A stretch of 9,924 nt of DNA from Nitrosotalea sp. (GTDB lineage: Archaea > Thermoproteota > Nitrososphaeria > Nitrososphaerales > Nitrosopumilaceae): contig JAJPEA010000067.1 in NCBI GenBank assembly GCA_023252335.1, positions 1 to 9,924 on the forward strand, read 5' to 3'. The position numbers and the translations under genes are program-made. The notes under the pieces were generated by a model that had not been told where the DNA came from, ran no database searches, and saw nothing but the letters and a program-made list of their open reading frames with translations. Below are positions 1-5,731 of the stretch, piece by piece; the stretch's first letter is position 1, and each line of letters opens with the position of its first letter.

Positions 1-69
1 TCAGAATATAATATTTTCTTCCCCTTTTTCTAGCAACATCTCTGCTGCTTTTACAGCTACAGCTATCAT
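1..69 (-). CDS. Short ORF translationally overlapping the AbiEi-like gene (22 aa)
   Basis: The ATG overlaps the stop of the upstream regulator in an ATGA arrangement (69..66), the usual form of translational coupling. The frame then closes with TGA at the very edge of the window, giving 22 residues (begins MIAVAVKAAEML). The same frame is already open upstream, from about 114, so it could instead be the tail of an older protein overlapped by the regulator. In AbiE systems the nucleotidyltransferase toxin AbiEii usually follows AbiEi, but nothing here resembles it. I cannot assign a function, and the ORF may not be a gene. Confidence 0.25.
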   Translation of the reverse strand: MIAVAVKAAEMLLEKGEENIIF

Positions 70-701
70 GTTACGATCATCTCCACCATATGTGAAATCG
101 ATTTTGGATATTTTTTAGCATATTTCTTGAGTTTATTTCTTGAAAGATCTTTTGCCCACTCGGACACATCCATTATTGTTCTATCAATTGTCATTCCATC
201 TTGTTTTGAAAGATATGTAAAATCAAGAATTGTTTTTTCCGGATCAGAATAAGGTAAGTTGTTGTTTCTGTTTATACCAAAACCAAATAATGATGGAGAT
301 ATTTTCACAAATTTGAATTTGTATCCAGCTATACTCACCGGTTTTGATCTGAATAAAGAGTCACTGATTACTTTATCAATTACAAAATATTCATGAGTCA
401 TGTTGTTTAGCTTTAATGCGGTATGTAGACCAAAATACCAGTTTTTTATGCCTTTCAGTTCAAGGCCTTTTGCAACAAGTTCCAGATGGGTGTATTTACT
501 CCTCTTCATCTTTGCCTCTTCAAGGGATTTGATGTAGAATACTCCTCTGAATATTCTTGTCATATACTTCATCTTCAATAGATAATGCACCGCAGATTCG
601 TAATTCATTTTGAATGATTTGCAATATTCTTTTAGTTCTTTAGCAGTAACAAACTCCTTCTTTTCCAACCACAGTTTTTCTAGTATAATGGTCGTTTTCA
701 T
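66..701 (-). CDS. AbiEi-family antitoxin / transcriptional regulator
   Basis: About 211 aa. Residues 1-60 form a winged-helix-like N-terminus (TAKELKEYCKSFKMNYESAV followed by a wing ending GVFYIKS). Residues 85-165 carry the C-terminal AbiEi features: FGLHTALKL near 91-99 and DPEKTILDF at 154-162, which matches the PE(R/K)TLLD signature of that family. Known AbiEi proteins repress their own operon by binding inverted repeats and antagonise a nucleotidyltransferase toxin. I chose ATG at 701; a GTG one codon upstream (704) is equally open. A strong palindrome sits 25-56 bp upstream, fitting autoregulation. The stop overlaps the next ORF by ATGA, but no AbiEii-like toxin can be seen before the window ends, so this may be an orphan regulator or half of a pair cut by the edge. 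Confidence 0.72.
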   Translation of the reverse strand: MKTTIILEKLWLEKKEFVTAKELKEYCKSFKMNYESAVHYLLKMKYMTRIFRGVFYIKSLEEAKMKRSKYTHLELVAKGLELKGIKNWYFGLHTALKLNNMTHEYFVIDKVISDSLFRSKPVSIAGYKFKFVKISPSLFGFGINRNNNLPYSDPEKTILDFTYLSKQDGMTIDRTIMDVSEWAKDLSRNKLKKYAKKYPKSISHMVEMIVT

Positions 702-725
702 CACATATCACAATCTACCATAAAA

Positions 726-757
726 TGGTCTATAGTGATATATATCATTATAGACCA
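726..757. promoter_or_regulatory. 32-bp palindrome, likely operator and promoter of the AbiEi-like gene
   Basis: The arms TGGTCTATA and TATAGACCA are perfect, and the interior GTGATATATATCAT is itself palindromic except for one G/T pair; 15 of 16 positions pair around a centre between 741 and 742. The AT core (TGATATATA on the minus strand) lies about 35-40 bp before the ATG at 701 and could serve as the TATA box, so a bound repressor would block TBP. AbiEi proteins are known to bind such inverted repeats. The link to this gene is inferred from position. Confidence 0.65.
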
Positions 758-1057
758 AAAAATGGCATATTATGATATATGTTACGCATGCACACACATC
801 CAAATACCTACCCCCCACATCGGAAAACCATGTATGCAAGAGATCTTTCATATTTTACGTCCACTGAGCTAGTACAATTTAAAAAATTGACATATCGTTC
901 TTCTAGTTTTGAAATTTCAAGAAAGTCATGATTGAATTGCCATTTGTAGACCTGTCAATTTGTCATCCGGTAATTTCAGAGCATGACTGTATCATCAAAC
1001 AATGGATTCTCTAGTTAATTTGCAATAAGGATACGGTAGCATCGGTCCAGTTAGAGT
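758..1057. other. Intergenic region without a recognisable gene
   Basis: About 300 bp between the AbiEi promoter and the end of the 420-aa gene, both read on the minus strand. No convincing coding frame was found on either strand. It holds two small perfect symmetric elements: CAATTT-AAA-AAATTG at 875-889 and TTGAAATTTCAA at 909-920. These are AT-only or nearly so, and could be 3' structures of the gene ending at 1058 or chance in AT-rich DNA. Confidence 0.5.
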
Positions 1058-2320
1058 TTATGGTACAGTAGATGTTACTGACAAAAAGTTATCTTTGTAC
1101 ACATCTCCGCCCCAAATGTTTACAGCACTTGACGTAGATGCGATTTGTGTGTTGGTAGTATCATACACCTCTATGTTTGCATTCATTGGCTGGGCATATT
1201 TTGCCATGTCAAAAGTTGCAGTACCAAAAGCATCTGCAGTTGCAGTTGCAAGTACATCCCCTTGGGAACTAGTCAGCTTTACAGTAGCATTAACTGGATT
1301 GTTAGTTACAGTCATGTTTTCGTCTGTTGTCGCATAGTAATTTGCAAATTTTCCTGTTAGTAATTTTCCGTTAAACGATGTCTGGGGCTCTAAATATGCA
1401 TTAAATGGTGATGGCATGCCAAGTACCAGTGTGTTGCTAGAGTAAACCAAGACGTGATCTAGGTAAACCTTGAGCATGTTTTGTCCGTTTGTAACAATCG
1501 CACAGTCTCTAGTAAGAGGTTGGTTTACACTCGTATCAGCCCACAACACATTGAACTGGACTGCCTGATTGGCATTGCCAGTTGTAGAGACTATAGCCCA
1601 TACCGTTCCAGCATGACTTGTAACTGCCACACATGTAACATAGTTTATCATCTGTTGTGATGTCTGCACGTATAGTCCATTCTCATAATACTGGTATGGT
1701 ATAGTTCTGACAGGCGTTGTTATTACTGCGTGAAATAGAGTCGCGTTGGTATCAGGGCTTGCTGCATAAAATCCAGCCCAAGTTCCATTAGATGGTGCTT
1801 TCATCCCAATATGTAGCCCTGCTTTATCATCCTGCTTTAAAGCATAAGTTGCATTCTCAGCTGGTGCGTCTCCTCCAAAAATCCAATATTTAGAAGATTC
1901 TAGTAGTTGCTCTTTATTTTCGGTTTGATTGTTTAGAGGATCTTTTACAACCAATCCTGACTGTACTTGACTAATCGTGGATACAGTATTTGTCACCAGA
2001 ACAGTATTAGAACTTTGAACTGTTGGTGAAAATGCAATGTTTACTGTAGGCAATTCACTTGTATGTGTAGATGTACTTGTAGATGAAATGTTACTAGAGT
2101 TACTAGGAATTATTGCAGTTGAATTATCAGGAGTTGTTGGTACAGTTGAATTGTTTGGAATTATTGCAGTTGAATTATCAGGAATAGGAAAAATATTACC
2201 TGGTATCGGTCCGGGACCAGTTGTAGAAAGCGCGTATGCTACATCATGGTTAATTGCCAATGATCCTACTATGATCGAAAAAACTATTGTACTTAAGATT
2301 ACACCAGTAAATTTTTTCAT
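1058..2320 (-). CDS. Exported Asn/Thr/Ser-rich surface protein, function unknown
   Basis: 420 aa. A signal peptide covers residues 1-30 (KK, hydrophobic 7-23, AYA before the likely cut). Residues 32-90 are a Pro/Asn/Ser/Thr linker holding a 17-residue tandem repeat (PDNSTAIIP at 47-55 and 64-72) and several N-X-S/T sequons, so it is probably heavily glycosylated. Residues about 140-330 look like a beta-rich globular domain (WIFGGDAP, GLHIGMKAPSNGTWAGFYAA, MLKVYLDHVLVY) with two cysteines, C230 and C273, that could form a disulfide; a concanavalin-like fold is possible but not shown. Residues 345-405 (ATVKLTSSQGDVLATATADA, then NIWGGDVY) resemble an Ig-like or carboxypeptidase-regulatory-like beta module. 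There is no C-terminal anchor, so it is probably secreted. A surface or carbohydrate-related role is inference from context. Confidence 0.8.
   Translation of the reverse strand: MKKFTGVILSTIVFSIIVGSLAINHDVAYALSTTGPGPIPGNIFPIPDNSTAIIPNNSTVPTTPDNSTAIIPSNSSNISSTSTSTHTSELPTVNIAFSPTVQSSNTVLVTNTVSTISQVQSGLVVKDPLNNQTENKEQLLESSKYWIFGGDAPAENATYALKQDDKAGLHIGMKAPSNGTWAGFYAASPDTNATLFHAVITTPVRTIPYQYYENGLYVQTSQQMINYVTCVAVTSHAGTVWAIVSTTGNANQAVQFNVLWADTSVNQPLTRDCAIVTNGQNMLKVYLDHVLVYSSNTLVLGMPSPFNAYLEPQTSFNGKLLTGKFANYYATTDENMTVTNNPVNATVKLTSSQGDVLATATADAFGTATFDMAKYAQPMNANIEVYDTTNTQIASTSSAVNIWGGDVYKDNFLSVTSTVP
2106..2183. repeat. Two 27-nt identical direct repeats, period 51 bp, inside the 420-aa gene
   Basis: The same 27 nt occur at 2106-2132 and 2157-2183. 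The 51-bp spacing is 17 codons and keeps the frame, duplicating the peptide PDNSTAIIP in the glycosylation-rich linker. Identity at third codon positions indicates a recent duplication or slippage event rather than old protein-level repetition. Confidence 0.85.
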
Positions 2321-2401
2321 ATTTATGATTAATCTCTTAGATCTTAATACATTATGCTATGAATCTTCTAGAATCATAATCTTAAAATTCCATTGACATG
2401 A

Positions 2402-2617
2402 TTGATTCAACTACCAACATGTGGTGACAATAAAATTATGGAAGATGTACAGGACAGATGTGGCCATGGACCAAGATTGCCACTGCTTGTGATATCACCA
2501 TATGCAGAATCAAACTTTATCTCACATAAAGCAACAGACCAGTCATCAGTGCTAAAGTTCATCTGGAACAACTGGCACTTGGACTTGGGCAACCATATTT
2601 CATTTGTGAACCAGTAG
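2402..2617 (+). pseudogene. Remnant of a phospholipase C / acid phosphatase-family phosphoesterase gene
   Basis: The plus-strand frame encodes RCGHGPRLPLLVISPYAESN and then HKATDQSSVLKFIWNNWHL (about 2453-2581). This is the strongly conserved C-terminal block of the phosphoesterase family that includes phospholipase C and acid phosphatase AcpA (PF04185), where the usual text is close to GPRLPLLVISPYAK...H...TDQSSILRFIEDNW. Full family members run to several hundred residues with metal-binding motifs far upstream. Here nothing homologous precedes residue 14 or so, and the frame ends soon after the block. No good start exists (TTG at 2402, ATG at 2441). It is best read as the surviving tail of a deleted gene. 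Confidence 0.75.
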
Positions 2618-2633
2618 TAAAATTAATTTCCCA

Positions 2634-2653
2634 TCCACTAAAATTGTAGTGGA
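2634..2653. terminator. Hairpin followed by a T-rich tract
   Basis: TCCACTA and TAGTGGA pair perfectly (7 bp) around the loop AAATTG, and the plus strand continues ATTATTATTTTT. It lies just 3' of the phosphoesterase remnant and could be the terminator that gene once used. It also lies about 80 bp past the stop of the 555-aa minus-strand gene. Direction of use is uncertain. Confidence 0.4.
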
Positions 2654-2666
2654 ATTATTATTTTTC

Positions 2667-2700
2667 ATATAAGATTTCTTATATATGTGAGATCTTATAT
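2667..2700. repeat. Nested AT-rich inverted repeats
   Basis: ATATAAG-ATTT-CTTATAT (2667-2684) is a perfect 7-bp stem, and ATATAAGAT (2667-2675) can alternatively pair with ATCTTATAT at 2692-2700. The two stems are mutually exclusive. The element falls 36-69 bp beyond the stop of the 555-aa gene and would be in its 3' untranslated region. A role in termination or mRNA stability is speculative. Confidence 0.4.
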
Positions 2701-2735
2701 CGTGCAATACTTTAGTCTCATACACTGTCAGATTA

Positions 2736-4403
2736 TCATCTTGCAGCGTTAATCTCAATTGCAACATCATCCCAGAAATCACCACTGCTTGCGGTCCACT
2801 TGCATGTAACCGTTCCAGGCGATGATACTATCATTGAGCTCGATGTTCCAGTTATGGCAAGAGGTACATGAGCATACCATTGTTGTGTGCATGTTGGAGA
2901 CCCAAGTGTAGCATATCCAAAGATTGAAGGTAAATCCAACACCCAGTCATTTGCATATTTTGTTGTTATAGATATTGCAACACTGCTAGGCGTTGTATTG
3001 TGTTTTGCGACATGTGTCAATATTGGTGTAGTCTGGTTTACACCAGAAAAAGAATATGCGCCAACAACTGCATGTGTTGGGCCTGTAGTTGTAACTACAA
3101 TGTCTGAGACACCAATTGGGTTTTTGAGATACCAAAATTCAGCATCATTATTGTGAAATGAAGATACAGCTTTTGTTAATGCCATCCCGCCAAATTTAAC
3201 AGAGGTAACACTGTTTGCATTTGCACTTATTCCAACAACTAGCAAATTGTTAGTACCTACACCTGCATCATAGTTTGCAAGCGTGATTGTATTTAATGCC
3301 GTAATACCTGATGTTGTCTGGATGTTGTTAAGGACAATACCAGTATTTGCAGATGGAGTGATTGCAGTTACAGTGTTTGATGGCGCAGTAGTTTGCATCG
3401 AGTTTATGGCAGATACTCGGTATGTGTAATTTGTACTGGGTAAGAGTCCGGTATCAGAGTATGTTGTGGAACTAGAACCTGTGTTGGATACAATAGTACT
3501 CCAGGTAGACCCGCCGTCAAGGGACCGTTCAATCTTGTATCCGGTTATTGGATACATTGCGCTGTTTGATGGGGCAGTCCAGGACAGGGCAATTTGTAAT
3601 GGTGATATAACAGATGCAAGATCAGTTGGAGGTAGGGCAGGGTCAAGTGTGGCCACTAGATCTCCAAAATAAGATGGTAGTGACTCCCATGCACTTTGGA
3701 CAGTGCCGTTGCTGATTCCAATGTATCCTACATACTGACTAGCGTTTTGTAAAAAGGAACCATCCAGGGAAGATACGCTATATGGTAAAATTGCCCAGTT
3801 TGTCTTGGTATAGTTCAAATGAAATCCACCCAGGTATGTGGCATTTGGCAATCCCGGATTTTCGTAAATTACCATGGCATCTACAGTTCCTACGTAGCTT
3901 GGAAGTGTACCAGTACCTGGATTTCCTATAACCGGTGAAAGACCTATCGATCTTGCATAACTTGTGAGATTAGAATAATAATTTTCGTCTCCTCCCATAG
4001 ATCCCATCTGATCAATGAAGATGCCGTCTACATTGTACCAGTTCTTGTAATTGTCCATATCTGCCTTGATGTCAGGTGCTGCTCGCGAACTATAATTTGC
4101 ATATGTGTATCCAATTACAGTAATTCCTGCAGAGTGTAGCCTCTGAGTGAGTGCTGCATAGCTTGGGTCTGCTGTATCCCCAGGGCCTCCAGAATTGTTT
4201 ATGATTGCCACCACAGGCACATCTGGATGTTCTTGCTTTGCCTGTATCACAGGATCCCATGTACTGTTTGCAGTATCATACAATGGCACCAGGACTGAAG
4301 GCAAGTCTGCTGATGCCAATGGTAACTCGATTGTAACTAGCAAGGATACAAGGCATGCAAGAGATAGCATCAACCAATGAACATGATGATTATTTCCAAG
4401 CAT
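2736..4403 (-). CDS. Secreted spherulin-4 (GH135-like) protein with FnIII and C-terminal beta-sandwich domain
   Basis: 555 aa. Signal peptide 1-32 (hydrophobic 11-30, ASA before the cut). Residues 36-250 are a spherulin-4-type TIM-barrel domain: VLVPLYD at 37-43, PVVAIINNSGGPG near 63-75, VIGYTYANY near 96-104, GIFIDQ at 127-132 and MVIYENPG at 177-184. Fungal Sph3 of this family founds GH135 and cleaves galactosamine-rich polysaccharide. Asp131 and Glu181 sit at the strand ends expected for acidic active-site residues. Residues 258-350 form a fibronectin type III domain (PPTDL, TGYKIERSLDGGSTWSTI, TNYTYRVSAINS). Residues 355-555 are a beta-rich module also seen in other secreted microbial proteins (NLLVVGISANANSVTSVKFG, AEFWYLKNP, GAYSFSGVNQTTP). 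There is no membrane anchor. A minus-strand AT element (TTTAAAGTATAA, 4417-4428) precedes the ATG closely, fitting a short or absent leader. The actual substrate is unknown. Confidence 0.88.
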   Translation of the reverse strand: MLGNNHHVHWLMLSLACLVSLLVTIELPLASADLPSVLVPLYDTANSTWDPVIQAKQEHPDVPVVAIINNSGGPGDTADPSYAALTQRLHSAGITVIGYTYANYSSRAAPDIKADMDNYKNWYNVDGIFIDQMGSMGGDENYYSNLTSYARSIGLSPVIGNPGTGTLPSYVGTVDAMVIYENPGLPNATYLGGFHLNYTKTNWAILPYSVSSLDGSFLQNASQYVGYIGISNGTVQSAWESLPSYFGDLVATLDPALPPTDLASVISPLQIALSWTAPSNSAMYPITGYKIERSLDGGSTWSTIVSNTGSSSTTYSDTGLLPSTNYTYRVSAINSMQTTAPSNTVTAITPSANTGIVLNNIQTTSGITALNTITLANYDAGVGTNNLLVVGISANANSVTSVKFGGMALTKAVSSFHNNDAEFWYLKNPIGVSDIVVTTTGPTHAVVGAYSFSGVNQTTPILTHVAKHNTTPSSVAISITTKYANDWVLDLPSIFGYATLGSPTCTQQWYAHVPLAITGTSSSMIVSSPGTVTCKWTASSGDFWDDVAIEINAAR

Positions 4404-4416
4404 ATCTACACTAGTT

Positions 4417-4428
4417 ATACTTTAAATT
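4417..4428 (-). promoter_or_regulatory. Probable TATA box of the 555-aa spherulin-4 gene
   Basis: On the minus strand this reads TTTAAAGTATAA and is centred about 20 bp before the ATG at 4403. That spacing suits a leaderless or nearly leaderless archaeal transcript. No Shine-Dalgarno sequence is evident. Confidence 0.4.
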
Positions 4429-4533
4429 AATTGCCTATCTTGGTATGCTAAGAATATCCAGTAAGATGATTCTGTTAATTGTATAAACATGGTCTTACTA
4501 AAATTGTATCAAAGACGGGTACATAATTCCAGT

Positions 4534-4541
4534 GTATAAAA
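4534..4541 (+). promoter_or_regulatory. TATA box of the small secreted protein gene
   Basis: GTATAAAA within a longer A-run. A start site 25-30 bp downstream would fall near 4562-4568, just before the AAAGGA ribosome-binding site at 4568-4573, giving a short leader. Confidence 0.5.
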
Positions 4542-4584
4542 AAAATGGCATAGTCATTTAATCAACTAAAGGAAATATGTGTCA

Positions 4585-4776
4585 ATGAATACAAAACCAG
4601 TTTTGACTGCGTTTCTTGCAATAGCACTAGTGTTTGCTGTTGCAGCAGTAGCAGTAGGATTTGATGTCACACAAAAGGCATTTGCCGACAGCAACGGTAA
4701 TGGTCCGCCATATGGTTGCGACGCAAGCTCACAAGGCTTCAAAAGCAGCCACGAGTGCAAGCATCCACCAGGATAG
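4585..4776 (+). CDS. Small secreted two-cysteine protein, unknown function
   Basis: 63 aa from ATG 4585, or 65 aa from GTG 4579. AAAGGA at 4568-4573 is 5 nt from the GTG and 11 nt from the ATG, so the start is undecided; a signal peptide results from either. The N-terminus is a clear signal sequence (K, then LTAFLAIALVFAVAAVAVGF, then AFA before D). The predicted mature part is only about 29 residues, rich in Gly, Pro, Ser and His, with two cysteines 13 residues apart (YGC...HEC) near the C-terminus and ending HPPG. A single disulfide-linked loop is possible. It has its own promoter and is followed by a hairpin. I do not recognise the family beyond the general pattern of tiny exported archaeal proteins. 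Confidence 0.7.
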   Translation: MNTKPVLTAFLAIALVFAVAAVAVGFDVTQKAFADSNGNGPPYGCDASSQGFKSSHECKHPPG

Positions 4777-4800
4777 CAATAGCATCTTTAGGGTAAAATA

Positions 4801-4819
4801 GAGGGGATGGCATCTCCTC
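4801..4819 (+). terminator. GC-rich hairpin after the small secreted gene
   Basis: GAGGGGAT pairs with ATCTCCTC (8 bp, one G-T wobble) around a GGC loop, 25 nt past the TAG at 4774-4776. It is followed by a pyrimidine-rich run (ACCCACCTTTCTCT) rather than a pure T tract. It is the strongest hairpin I noticed in an intergenic gap and probably marks the 3' end of this short transcript. Confidence 0.45.
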
Positions 4820-4865
4820 ACCCACCTTTCTCTGTAAATGACTGTGTAAATCCAGATCCGCTAGA

Positions 4866-5086
4866 TTACATTTTTAGGATTTCTTTTGCCTTGTTAACAA
4901 AAATTTCTGCCTTGTCTAAAAGATATTTTCCTTGCTTTTCAGATATGGATCCTCATTATTTTGGTTCTAAATTGCAGCTGCATCAGAGGACAGATACCAA
5001 GCCTTGTTAAGAGCAACAAACTTTGGAACAATTAATTTTAGATTTTTTAGGTAGTCTAATTTTTTTATGATGAATTCGTTATCCAA
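4866..5086 (-). pseudogene. Broken small gene directly downstream of winged-helix copy A
   Basis: Just after the stop of the winged-helix gene (5089) a new minus-strand frame opens at a TTG (5086). It reads protein-like for 39 residues (DNEFIIKKLDYLKN... ...ALNKAWYLSSDAAAI), meets TAG at 4969-4967, continues in the same frame (NQNNEDPYL), then resumes in another frame as SEKQGKYLLDKAEIFVNKAK plus five residues to TAA at 4868-4866. Stitched together this is about 73 residues of plausible Lys-rich helical protein with one nonsense codon and one frameshift. The amino-acid flavour on both sides of the lesions is similar, which argues for a decayed gene rather than chance. The family is not recognised. 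It may once have formed an operon with the regulator; copy B has no such neighbour. Confidence 0.45.
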
Positions 5087-5088
5087 TT

Positions 5089-5412
5089 TTATCTAGTTTT
5101 TTCATCATCTTGCGGCTCTTGCTTGAATATTTCTTCAAGCTTTCTGTACCTCTTGATGTACTCTTTGCCTTTTGCTGTAGTTCTATAGAGAGGTCTGTGT
5201 GAGGTCTTGACTGTGACACGCTCTACAAACTTGCGCTTTTCAAGATATTGGAAATACAGGCCAATCTGTTTTGAGTTAAGGTCTGTCATGTACATGACTC
5301 GAGTCTTAACTGCCCCTTTCTCGCATATCTGCAGCATCATGTACACAATCTCTATCCAGCCCCGTCTGTTTTTCCAACCCATTACATCCCGTTCTGTTAA
5401 ATTACTTTCCAT
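5089..5412 (-). CDS. Small winged-helix DNA-binding protein, HTH_45-like (copy A)
   Basis: 107 aa. Helices near residues 18-32 (IEIVYMMLQICEKG) and 34-42, a recognition-helix region about 44-60 (LNSKQIGLYFQYLEKR), a beta wing about 62-78 (FVERVTVKTSHRPLYR), then TAKGKEYIKRYRKLEEIF as a final helix. This is the archaeal single-domain winged-helix layout (PF14947 type), thought to act as a dimeric transcription factor; the target is unknown. Roughly 70 of 85 aligned residues match copy B at 7955-8245, and a 51-nt stretch is identical between the genes. Copy A carries an extra charged tail (QEPQDDEKTR). It is followed by a broken gene and sits between the two spherulin-4 genes. An upstream element shared with copy B lies at 5441-5457. 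Confidence 0.85.
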   Translation of the reverse strand: MESNLTERDVMGWKNRRGWIEIVYMMLQICEKGAVKTRVMYMTDLNSKQIGLYFQYLEKRKFVERVTVKTSHRPLYRTTAKGKEYIKRYRKLEEIFKQEPQDDEKTR

Positions 5413-5731
5413 TTGCGACTAGTTTGTGTATGCCATTTTCTGGTCTTTGACAAAAATATTTCTCCTCAACAAACTTTCAACCCCCATACTATGTACTGTC
5501 CCGCCAAAGTATAAAGTATACGATCATTTACTTTTTTTAAACTTGATTCTTTAGAATAATGTTTTTCTAAATTATTTTGTAGATTGTTTTACAGATTTTT
5601 TATCTTGCCTTCACATGAGGTTTCCTGCAAATATGACAAAACACTGTATGACAAGTTTCTAGATAAATTACATGTATCAAAAATCTTGGCCATGATGTAC
5701 GGTATCATGATGTACGGTAAAGTTGCAAATA
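5413..5731. other. Intergenic region upstream of winged-helix copy A
   Basis: About 320 bp with no supported gene. It contains the upstream element TGGTCTTTGACAAAAAT (5441-5457, 29 bp before the start of copy A). Copy B has TAGTCCTTGACAAAAAC in the same orientation, 23 bp before its start (8268-8284): 14 of 17 bases match. Also present are a tandem heptamer AAAGTAT x2 at 5506-5519, overlapping possible TATA sequence, and the 15-bp tandem duplication at 5691-5720. An open plus-strand frame here lacks coding character. Confidence 0.5.
5691..5720. repeat. 15-bp tandem duplication
   Basis: CATGATGTACGGTAT is followed immediately by CATGATGTACGGTAA, a perfect 14-bp match with period 15. It lies 12 bp beyond the stop of the second spherulin-4 gene. 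It is probably a replication-slippage product; no function is evident. Confidence 0.8.

Noticed and set aside
875..889. AT-only hairpin as a terminator of the 420-aa gene
   Set aside because: A six-base A/T-rich stem is weak and expected by chance in such DNA; it is also about 170 bp from the stop codon.
2037..2396. Plus-strand 119-aa frame opposite the start of the 420-aa gene
   Set aside because: It is a by-product of the repetitive Asn/Thr/Pro linker on the other strand; the signal peptide and domains support only the minus-strand reading.
4807..5010. Plus-strand frame of 67 aa
   Set aside because: It is opposite the broken minus-strand gene and has no promoter, family resemblance or signal features.
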